NCBI GenBank assembly: GCA_027062145.1
Contig: JAMOTX010000056.1
Span: 1 to 6,491 of the forward strand
Source of the DNA: Candidatus Altimarinota bacterium
Lineage (GTDB): Bacteria > Patescibacteriota > Gracilibacteria > BD1-5 > UBA6164
DNA length: 6,491 nt
Direction: 5' to 3'
The notes below the pieces were generated by a model that was given only the letters and a program-made list of their open reading frames with translations, was not told where the DNA came from and ran no database searches. Positions 1-6,491 of the stretch are shown here, piece by piece; positions within the stretch are counted from its first letter, which is position 1, and each line of letters starts with the position of its first letter. The position numbers and the translations under genes are program-made.

Positions 1-187
1 ACCTTTTATTTAAGTTATCTGTTGATAAAACCCATAAAGTGAGATATCCAATCCCTGCTTTTGAAGCTAGTTTAGTTATTTTTACAACATTAGTAGCTCA
101 AGCTATATGTCATGCAACTGATGGTAAGAATTTACTTTTTGCCCATCTACGATTTCAATCCATTATAATTCCAAGATGATTTATCAT
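1..187 (-). CDS. uppS: Isoprenyl (undecaprenyl diphosphate) synthase, N-terminal part, cut by window edge
   Basis: A cis-prenyltransferase that condenses isopentenyl diphosphate onto farnesyl diphosphate to make the C55-type lipid carrier for cell-wall and surface glycans; it works at the cytoplasmic face of the membrane. The first 62 residues are visible. They hold the family signature IIMDGNRRWA (residues 7-16, catalytic Asp10), then AGHIAGA (25-31) and GIGYLTLWVLSTDN (45-58), all in family order. Gly11, Gly26 and Gly30 are encoded by TGA, so a standard-code reading would break the gene after ten residues. The NRRWA form, rather than NGRWA, occurs in some family members. The ATG at 187 puts the signature at the usual distance from the N-terminus. 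It lies 3 bases after the stop of the ABC transporter gene, so the two are almost certainly co-transcribed and probably translationally coupled. No Shine-Dalgarno is seen. About three quarters of the protein lies beyond base 1. Product chain length cannot be told from this part. Confidence 0.93.
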
Positions 188-190
188 AAT

Positions 191-1948
191 TTAATTTATT
201 ATTAAATGTTCTGGATTAGCTAATTCATAAAATTTTCATTTATTAGCCATTAATTCGTTATATTTTCAAGACTCAATTATTTTTCAATTTTCCAACATAA
301 AAATTTTATCAGAATTTTGAATGGTAGATAATCTATGAGCAATCACAATAGAAGTTCTTCATTTCATAAGTTTATCTAAGGCTTTTTGAACTAATTTTTC
401 AGTTTTATTATCAAGTGCTGAAGTTGCCTCATCTAAAATTAATATTTTAGGATTTTTTAATAATAACCTAGCAATAGTTAATCTTTGTTTTTCTCAACCA
501 CTAAGCTTTAAACCTCTTTCTCATATCTTAGTTTCAATTCATTTTTTTAGTTTAAATACAAATTGAGCTTCTGCGTATTTTATAGCATTATTTATTTCTT
601 CATTAGATGCTTTTGGATTAGCATATAATAAATTTTCTTTTATAGATGCATTAAATAAACTATTATCCTGCATTACAATACCAATGTTTTTTCTAATAGA
701 ATCTTTTGAAATATTATTAATATTTTTTCAATCTAGTAATATTTCTCATTTTTCTATATCCCAAAATCTAAATAGTAAATTAACAATTGTTGATTTTCAA
801 GCTCATGTATTTCATACTAAAGCTATTTTTGTTCATTTTTCTATTTTTAAATCTATATTATTTAGTACTTTTCTCTTATTATATCAAAAAGATACTTTTT
901 TAAACTCAATATTTCAAACTACATTTTTTGATTTCAATGAATCTCATATATTAGAATCTATTTTTAAATCTCAAAATTCGTCATAAAAATTATTAACAGA
1001 TGATATATATTCCTGAACTTGTCTTAATTTACTAAAAATGAAACTAATAGGAAAATAAATATATCAAATAAATGAAAAGAAAAGAAATAATAATGAAAAA
1101 CTAATTTCTCAAATAATTAATAAATGAAATCCATATGACAATACTAATAATCTAGATATCATTACTAGAAATCAAGTATAAATATCTGCAACTGACCACC
1201 TTTTTGATACTTTTAATTGTTTTCAAATTGTTTTTTTATCCAATTTTTCCATCATTTTTCAAAACTTTTTTTCTAAAGTTAAAGTCTTAATTAATGATAA
1301 ATTTAATAGTGCATCTCAAAAAATTCAATATGATTTGTCCCAATCTTTATTAACTTCTTTTTGTAATTCAGATGTTTTTCAATTAAAGTAAAATCAAATA
1401 AAAATCATAAATGGTAACATAGCTAAAGTAGCAATAGCCATTCTATAGTCAATATAAAACAAAACAAATACCATCAATATAATTCAAGAAAGATTTTTTA
1501 TTAAATCTAAAAAGAAAAAGAATAAAAAATTAAATTGATCCATCAATCATCTATCAAATTTTTTAAAAAGACTTCATTGTTTTTTATTTAAATATGATTC
1601 ATAATCCATTGAAATAATTCTATCTGTCCATTTTCTATAAAATGCTTCATGAAATTTTAAAACTGATTTATCAACCAATAAATAACGGTATATAAAATTT
1701 ATAATTAAAGCAAATATAATATATGCTCACCATATTATCATTAAGTAATAGATATCACTAAATACTACTTTTTCTTTTCAAGAGATAAATTTTTCAATAA
1801 AATCTATTATTTTTATATAAAAAAATGGTTCTATAATCCATGTAATTGCAACAATAAATCAAAAAAATGAAATCATAAAAAATTTCATTTTTCAGTTTAC
1901 TTCTATAAAATTATCAAAAATTTGTTTTATAACTTTTTTATTTGTCAT
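191..1948 (-). CDS. ABC-type multidrug/lipid exporter, fused membrane and ATPase domains (MsbA/BmrA type)
   Basis: A 585-residue half-transporter that would act as a homodimer in the inner membrane and export a lipid or drug-like substrate using ATP. The N-terminal half has about six hydrophobic segments (roughly 23-42, 72-93, 150-178, 186-205, 268-292, 298-320) joined by lysine-rich loops. The C-terminal half is a complete ATPase domain: A-loop VSFGYN, Walker A GNTGAGKST (379-387), Q-loop VMQD, signature LSGGE (482-486), Walker B ILILDEATSALD (Asp506, catalytic Glu507) and H-loop AHRLST (His538). All three Walker A glycines are TGA codons (814-812, 805-803, 799-797), and so is the second glycine of LSGGE. 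By hand count 33 of 37 glycines are TGA. A fully intact active site argues against a pseudogene. The gene starts 10 bases after the secF stop and ends 3 bases before uppS, so it sits mid-operon. Substrate is unknown. Linkage to uppS makes a lipid or lipid-linked substrate attractive, but that is inference. Confidence 0.95.
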
Positions 1949-1958
1949 TACACTTATT

Positions 1959-2978
1959 TTAAACAACTATTTTATCCTCTGGATTTATTACTACTTTTTT
2001 ATAAACACTTAATTTTTTATCCTTGTTTGTAATATATAAAATTGGTGATGCTATAAATATAGAACTATATGTCCCAACAATAGTACCAAATAACATAACT
2101 AATATAAATCCTGATATAGTTTCAGGTCAAAAGAAGAAAATAGTAATTAATACAAAAAACAATGTAAGACTAGTATATATACTTCTAGTTAAAGTTTCTT
2201 TTATTGAAAGATTTATTATTTCATATAAGTCTTTACCATTTTTTCATCCCTTTCAAGCATATTGTCTTAAATTGCTTCTTATTCTATCAAATACAACGAT
2301 TGTATCATTTATAGAATACCCTAGGATTGTAAGTAAAGCTGTTATAAAGAAAGTATCTATTTGAAATTCTGGAAAATATATTGATGTAAATATATATAAT
2401 CAACTAGATATAATAACATCATGAAATAATGTTATTACAGTAATTGCAGCAAATGATATAACGGAAATTCAAGACACTACTCATGAAAAAGCAAATGTTA
2501 CGTAAAACGTAATAGCTATTATAGCTAATGCAAGTGTAATAAAAGCTGTATCTCTAATATAATCTCAAAAACTTTTTCAAATATTTATATATTTAGCTTC
2601 AATTACTGAATCATCTTGTGATTTAATAGTATTAAATACTTTTAATTTAAAATCATTTTTATATTTATCTATTTTTTTATCATCTGAATTATCATAAAAT
2701 CAGACAACAACAGCTACAGTTTTTTCACCTGTAATTCAATATACATTAATATTGTTAATAATCTCATTTCATTCATCTAAAAATTCTTTTTTTTCTAAGT
2801 TTAATTGATTTTTAACTTCTTCGATATCAATTGAATTTTCGTAATTATAATCCATTTGTATTCATCAAGTCATATCAATACCTAAATTTAATTTAGGAAC
2901 TAATAGTAAAAATAATGATAAAACGAATAAAACAATTGAAATTCAAAGATAAACCGATCTATTTTTTAAAATGTCCAT
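1959..2978 (-). CDS. secF: Protein translocase subunit SecF
   Basis: Subunit of the SecDF accessory complex of the Sec translocase, which uses the proton-motive force to help pull exported proteins across the membrane. The 339 residues show the expected plan: a membrane segment at about 10-27, the LGIDMTGG motif (33-39), an extracytoplasmic domain to about residue 150, then five membrane helices. They carry FHDVIISSGL, LGYSINDTIVVFDRIR (Asp225, Asp231, Arg232) and TLTRSIYTSLT, ending with GTYSSIFIASP. Both glycines of TGG are TGA codons. The ATG at 2978 gives the usual short cytoplasmic lead (MDILKNRSVYL) before the first helix. The frame stays open upstream to 3131, but that extension looks like chance and would run into the divergent DedA gene. 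No secD lies next to it, which is unusual because secD and secF are normally adjacent or fused. It heads an operon with the ABC exporter and uppS. The spacer upstream is A+T-rich and has no Shine-Dalgarno. Confidence 0.94.
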
Positions 2979-2987
2979 AATTTTTAT

Positions 2988-3036
2988 ATTATAATAATAA
3001 TCTGAATATATTGTATATAAAAAGAAAAAAAAGCAA
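2988..3036 (-). promoter_or_regulatory. Candidate promoter for the secF operon
   Basis: The 132-base spacer 2979-3110 must drive secF leftward. Two weak candidates are visible on the minus strand. One is TTGCTT (3036-3031) with TACAAT (3015-3010) after a short 15-base spacer. The other is a perfect TATAAT (2993-2988) with no good -35 box; it would start transcription within a few bases of the secF ATG at 2978, giving a nearly leaderless message. In DNA this rich in A+T such matches arise often by chance, so this is a suggestion only. Confidence 0.25.
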
Positions 3037-3056
3037 GTAAATAAAACTAAAAAAAT

Positions 3057-3084
3057 TTGAATATTAAAGTAAAATACATAGAAT
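3057..3084 (+). promoter_or_regulatory. Candidate promoter for the dedA-methyltransferase unit
   Basis: TTGAAT (3057-3062) and TAGAAT (3079-3084) are separated by 16 bases, a sigma70-like layout. This would place the transcription start near 3091 and leave a leader of about 20 bases before the ATG at 3111. It is the best-placed match in the rightward half of the divergent spacer. Base composition makes chance matches common. No other operator, riboswitch or hairpin is apparent in the spacer. Confidence 0.25.
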
Positions 3085-3110
3085 TGAGCAGTTAAAATTA
3101 ATATAAATAA

Positions 3111-3869
3111 ATGATTAAGAAAATAATACAATTAATATTCCATATTATCAATGTAGTATTGATATGAATAACTATTTGATTAGCCTTCATATCTATATTT
3201 AAAAAAGAATGGATAGAACAATTTATTGAATGGATGAAATTAACTATAGAATCACTATGAATGTGGAACTATTTAATTGCATGATTTAGTAGTTTAATTG
3301 AAGCTTTTCCAGTTTTATGAGTTGTAGTACCGTGACAAAATATATTATTAATAGTATGATGATTTTTTGGACATATAGATAATATGCATTTAATATATAT
3401 TATTATTATAGCCTCAATATGAGCAATAATATGAAATCGGATTTGATATACATTATGAAAACATTACTGAGATAGTTTTTTTAAAAAATATTGAAATCGG
3501 TTTTGAATATGATTAACCGAAGTAAAATATTTAAAAAAATGAATTAATAAATGGTGAGCTTGGTGAATTATACTATGAAAATTTCATCCAATGACTAGAG
3601 CATTTCTTCCATTTATAGCATGAAGTATGTGAATGGCTAGTGTTAAATTTATGATATACAATATTATTTGATCAATAGTTCGGGCATTAACTATAATATT
3701 ACTATGAGTTGTGTTTGTTGAATACTATAAAATAATATTAGAATATATATGATACATCATGATGTTTATAATGTTTATCGTATGATTATACATATATAAA
3801 TATAAGAAAAAAGAATTTATGCAATATTTACATGAAAAAAACAAAGAATTAGAAGAATTACATAAATAA
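3111..3869 (+). CDS. DedA-family (SNARE-associated / VTT domain) membrane protein
   Basis: A 252-residue polytopic membrane protein. DedA proteins help maintain membrane energetics, and some members recycle undecaprenyl phosphate across the membrane. Visible family features are EAFPVLGVVVPGQN (64-77), the GAIIGN-x-IGYTLGKHYG block (104-120), FHPMTRAFLPFIAG (158-171, with conserved Arg163) and the YNIIGSIV-x-AL helix (183-193). A membrane segment lies near the N-terminus (about 5-24) and a Lys/Glu-rich tail follows the last helix. TAA immediately precedes the ATG at 3111, so the start cannot be further upstream. By hand count 26 of 27 glycines are TGA. Three CGG codons (residues 110, 130, 191) replace what would otherwise be arginine. 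At 110 and 191 relatives often carry Trp, so CGG is probably Trp here, leaving Arg163 (AGA) as the only arginine. A methyltransferase gene follows after 30 bases, likely in the same transcript. Substrate is not determined. Confidence 0.9.
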
Positions 3870-3899
3870 AAAATATTACTATTTAATAATTTAAAAAAA

Positions 3900-4874
3900 A
3901 TGATTGAAAACTTACCAAAAGAATTATCAGAAAGATTATCTGAAATATACACAAAAGATGAATTAAAAATAATAGAATCTGGTTTTTTATGTACACACAG
4001 AAAACCTACATTTAGAATTAATACATTAAAAGCTAGTACAAAAGAAATATTAGATGAACTAAAAAAATCAAATTTAGAAGTAGAAAAAATTAAATTTTTA
4101 AAAAATTGATACACTCTTTTAAATTGAGAAGAAAAAGACTTATGGGAATTAGATTTTTATAAACAATGAAAAATTTATATGCAATCAATAGCTAGTCAAT
4201 TGCCAGTTGATTTATTAGATATTGAAGATTTTCATAAAATATTAGATATTACAGCTGCACCAGGTTGAAAAACATCACAAGCATCTGCATTATTAAAAAA
4301 TACATGAGAAGTAATAGCTAATGACAATAATCAAATTAGAATTGATAAACTTAATTATACACTTAATAAACAAGGTTGTAAAAATGTAAAAGTTATCAAA
4401 ACTGATGCTAGATTAATTGCTGAGAAAAATATAGATGAAGATGGAGAAAGTAAATTGTATAAAAATTATTTCAATCATATAATTGCTGATTTACCATGTT
4501 CAGCTGAATGAAAAATAAATTTAAATAAAGAAAAAACTTACTGATTTTGGAATTTATGAGTTGTAAAAAGAAATTTTAAATTACAAAAAGAAATTTTAAA
4601 TTCAATCATTCCTATGCTTAGAGTTGGTTGAACTCTTATGTATTCAACATGTACTCTTGCCCCTGAAGAAAATGAAGCTGTAGTACATATGATATTATCA
4701 TTATATCCTGAATTTGAACTTCAAGATATAAATATAGATTATAAAAATGCTAAAAATTGAATTAAATGATTTTGAAAACATGTTTATAGAAAAGATGTAA
4801 CTAAATGTATTAGAATACTTCCAAGTGAAGAAAGTGAAGGTTTCTTTGTCGCAAAATTTAGAAAAATAAGTTAA
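3900..4874 (+). CDS. RNA (cytosine-5) methyltransferase, NSUN/RsmF-RsmB family
   Basis: A SAM-dependent enzyme of 324 residues that would methylate C5 of a cytosine in rRNA or tRNA. The N-terminal part has RKPTFRINTLKAS and MQSIASQLPVDLL, as usual in the family. The Rossmann core shows motif I ITAAPGGKTSQ (117-127), an acidic site near Asp142, TDAR (168-171), motif IV DLPCSAEG (197-204) with Cys200, and motif VI YSTCTLAPEENEA with the catalytic Cys251. Both cysteines needed for the two-cysteine mechanism are present. It ends with the typical GFFVAKF. Gly123 of APGGKT and Gly204 of PCSAEG are TGA; about 12 of 18 glycines are TGA. The family's usual PCSGEG appears here as PCSAEG. The protein is much shorter than E. 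coli RsmF (about 480 residues) because it lacks a C-terminal RNA-binding extension, so the target (16S rRNA or tRNA) cannot be assigned. It is the second gene after dedA and has no Shine-Dalgarno, only an A-rich run before the ATG. Confidence 0.93.
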
Positions 4875-4880
4875 AAAAAT

Positions 4881-4916
4881 AAAAAAGATTAGAATTTTAA
4901 AATTCTAATCTTTTTT
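4881..4916. terminator. Bidirectional intrinsic terminator between convergent genes
   Basis: A perfect 36-base inverted repeat with 16-base arms (4881-4896 and 4901-4916) and a TTAA loop. Each arm begins or ends in a run of six A or T, so the RNA hairpin is followed by U-rich sequence in both directions (TTTTTTATTT rightward; T6-A-T7 leftward). It starts 6 bases after the methyltransferase stop. On the other strand its outer stem overlaps the last two bases of the exchanger stop codon (4917-4915). One element therefore probably ends both converging transcripts. Confidence 0.9.
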
Positions 4917-5754
4917 ATTTAGTAATTAACCATATTCAAACTCAAATTATAGCTAACCACAGATTTGTAATATTTGACACTAATATATTTTCAAAGGCAT
5001 CTAAGGTCTTATTTCTTCTGAATAAAGCAAGAACTGATTTAAATTCTGGCCAAGAAGTAAGTGTAGCTAAAACTAAAAATCAAATAATTCATTTTGGTGC
5101 TAATGATGCTTCAGCTGTAAAATCTACAACTGGATCTAAGAAATATCAACTAATTAATAATATTAATCATAAAGGTAAATAAAGCTTACTAACTTCTTCT
5201 GAGTTTTCTTCAATAACCTCTTCATTTTCTAATTTTCTAGTAAATAGATATATACTTACTAAAAATGATAATACAATCCAATACAAATAATAACTTTCAG
5301 GTATTTGAAAGAAAACAACTGCAAATATAGCCGTTAATATAAAGGAAGTAACAAAAAATAAATTATGTTTAAATTTCCTTAATTTTAACAAATAACCAGT
5401 TATTAATATAGCTATAAATAATAAAATTGGATTCATTACATTTGATCACAGTGGTGTACTTGCTGCGAATAAAACATTTCATCCTATTAATCATACTATT
5501 AATACAAGTGCTTCTGGTCCATTAGTAATAAATCATGTAATTTTACCAACTCATTTTACATTTTTAAGAGCTGATAGTATTAGTTCTATACTAAATCAAA
5601 CTAAAAACATCAATACGATTATTCAAGAAGCTCATAAAAATGATTCATTAATATTTCATCATAAAAATATAGCTGAACCTATAAAAAATATTAAAGTTAT
5701 TCACCAAATAACAAAATCTAATTTTTGAAGCGAATCAAAAAGTAATTTTTTCAT
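4915..5754 (-). CDS. Sodium/calcium exchanger (CaCA) family membrane protein, compact
   Basis: A 279-residue, strongly hydrophobic protein of about ten membrane segments with two internal alpha-repeats, the hallmark of Ca2+/cation antiporters of the YrbG/NCX type. Repeat 1 has TNGPEA (77-82, Glu81) followed by PLGSNVMNP (101-109, Asn105 and Asn108). Repeat 2 has TSWPEFKS (233-240, Glu237) followed by LVSNITNL (258-265, Asn261 and Asn264). The paired acidic and Asn residues are the expected ion ligands. The second repeat has VSN where GSN is usual, so it is slightly degenerate. A charged Glu-rich loop (about 180-195) separates the two halves. By hand count 17 of 22 glycines are TGA, so a standard-code reading breaks the gene into pieces. 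The ATG at 5754 lies only 5 bases after the ychF stop, suggesting co-transcription. It is a little shorter than typical members (about 310-360 residues). Ion specificity cannot be read from sequence; Ca2+/Na+ or H+ exchange is the family expectation. Confidence 0.82.
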
Positions 5755-5759
5755 ATATT

Positions 5760-6491
5760 TTAATTATTAAACTTAAATAATACAACATCTCCATCTTTCA
5801 TAATATAATCTTTACCTTGTAAAGATACTTTTCATGCTTCTCTAGCTCATGACCAACCTCCAAACTCTACTATATCTGACCAATTAACTACATCAGCTTT
5901 AATAAATCCTTTTTCAAAGTCTGTATGAATAACTCAAGCAGCTTGAGGTGCACTATCACCTTTATGTATAGTCCAAGCTCTTACTTCTTGTATTCAAGCT
6001 GTAAAATAGTACATTAAACCTAATGCATCATATGAAGCTTTAATTAAATCATCTAAACCTGTTGATTTTAATTCCATTTCATCTAAAAATTCTTTTTTTT
6101 CTTCTTCAGACATTTCAATCATATCTGATTCTAATTTTGCACAAATAGGTACAACTTTTTGATTGTTTCAAACTCAAATTAATTCTCTTAATTCATCTTC
6201 TGTAGCTGACATCATATCTTCAGAAACATTACATGCATAAACAAATGTTTTATTTGTTAAAAGATGTAAATCATAAAGAGATTCTAATTCTTCTTCATTT
6301 AATCACATATCAGTAACTAATATTCATTTATTTAATTCTATTTCTATTTTTTTATAAACTTCAATAGCAAATGCTAATACTTTGTCTGATCTAGCTTTTT
6401 TAGCATCAGATATTATTCTTTTTGTAACAGTTTCAATATCAGCCATTATTAATTCTGCATTAATAACCTCTATATCAAATTTTGGATCTAC
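5760..6491 (-). CDS. ychF: Ribosome-associated ATPase YchF (Obg-like/OLA1), C-terminal part, cut by window edge
   Basis: The C-terminal 243 residues of the Obg-family ATPase that binds ribosomes and acts in translation and stress responses in the cytosol. The fragment opens with VDPKFDIEVINAEL, which follows the G3 region in the family. A helical hairpin comes next, then YACNVSED (fragment 85-92), the NxxE form of the G4 motif linked to ATP rather than GTP preference. PICAKLE (115-121) takes the G5 place. The rest is the TGS domain: YYFTAGIQEVRAWTI, APQAAGVIHTDFEKGF and the terminal GKDYIMKDGDVVLFKFNN. Length beyond the window should be about 120 residues, including the P-loop, judging from the usual 363. 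Only 8 of 16 glycines are TGA by hand count, the lowest share of any well-sampled gene here. The exchanger gene follows after 5 bases. Identity is certain; only the N-terminus is missing. Confidence 0.97.

Noticed and set aside
684..986. A plus-strand open frame opposite the ABC ATPase domain
   Set aside because: It is antisense to the Walker A region of a well-supported gene, and its Phe/Ser-rich composition is what the reverse of an A-rich coding strand gives.
2023..2364. A plus-strand open frame opposite secF
   Set aside because: It is antisense to the conserved C-terminal SecF helices and has no recognisable motifs.
2979..3131. An N-terminal extension of secF up to an ATG at 3131
   Set aside because: The frame is open, but the extra 51 residues are a random-looking Phe/Tyr/Ile run, overlap the DedA start by 21 bases, and SecF proteins normally begin about 10 residues before the first helix, matching 2978.
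3870..3899. A terminator or promoter between dedA and the methyltransferase
   Set aside because: The 30 bases are A/T only apart from a single C, with no stable stem and no U-run after a hairpin, so read-through is more likely.
3725..4114. A minus-strand open frame across the dedA-methyltransferase junction
   Set aside because: It spans two supported plus-strand genes and has low-complexity Phe/Ser/Asn composition.
5167..5436. A stand-alone 89-residue membrane protein on the minus strand
   Set aside because: It is only the TGA-bounded middle of the exchanger gene. Reading TGA as Gly joins it to both alpha-repeats.
191..5754. Frequent TGA codons read as signs of pseudogenes, frameshifts or selenocysteine recoding
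   Set aside because: The frames are otherwise continuous and full length, no TAA or TAG intervenes, and TGA falls specifically on conserved glycines many times per gene. Selenocysteine could not account for that number or placement.
191..5754. UGA = tryptophan (Mycoplasma-type code)
   Set aside because: Walker A would become W-N-T-W-A-W-K-S-T and APGGKT would become APGWKT. UGG is already used for Trp in the same genes.

Overview
The window (about three quarters A+T) reads as seven protein genes only if UGA is translated as glycine. The conserved glycines of the ABC Walker A and LSGGE motifs, the SecF TGG motif, the methyltransferase APGGKT motif and the UppS DGN motif fall on in-frame TGA. 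This is the Gracilibacteria/Absconditabacteria (SR1) code. In the DedA gene, CGG also sits where the family carries tryptophan, while CGT, AGA and AGG fit arginine. That points to the Absconditabacterales variant (UGA = Gly, CGG = Trp). The organism is therefore probably a small-genome epibiotic or predatory CPR bacterium. All six visible stop codons are TAA.

Layout. Minus strand, 2978 down to 1: secF, then an ABC exporter, then the start of uppS (cut by the window edge). The gaps are 10 and 3 bases, so this looks like one operon. Plus strand, 3111 to 4874: a DedA-family membrane protein, then an NSUN/RsmF-type RNA m5C methyltransferase. This unit diverges from secF across a 132-base spacer that must hold both promoters. 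Minus strand, 6491 down to 4915: the C-terminal two thirds of ychF (cut by the window edge), then a small sodium/calcium-exchanger-type protein 5 bases later. The two convergent units share a perfect hairpin terminator at 4881-4916.

The left half is mostly about the envelope: Sec translocation (SecF), ABC export, C55-type lipid carrier synthesis (UppS), and a DedA protein from a family that includes polyprenyl-phosphate recyclers. The right half combines RNA modification, a translation-associated ATPase and ion transport. I see no mobile element, CRISPR, phage or tRNA, and no intergenic stretch over 132 bases. The gene content is ordinary for a bacterium. What stands out is the doubly altered code, the heavy and uneven use of UGA, the absence of Shine-Dalgarno sequences, and secF without a neighbouring secD. 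All translations and counts were done by hand.
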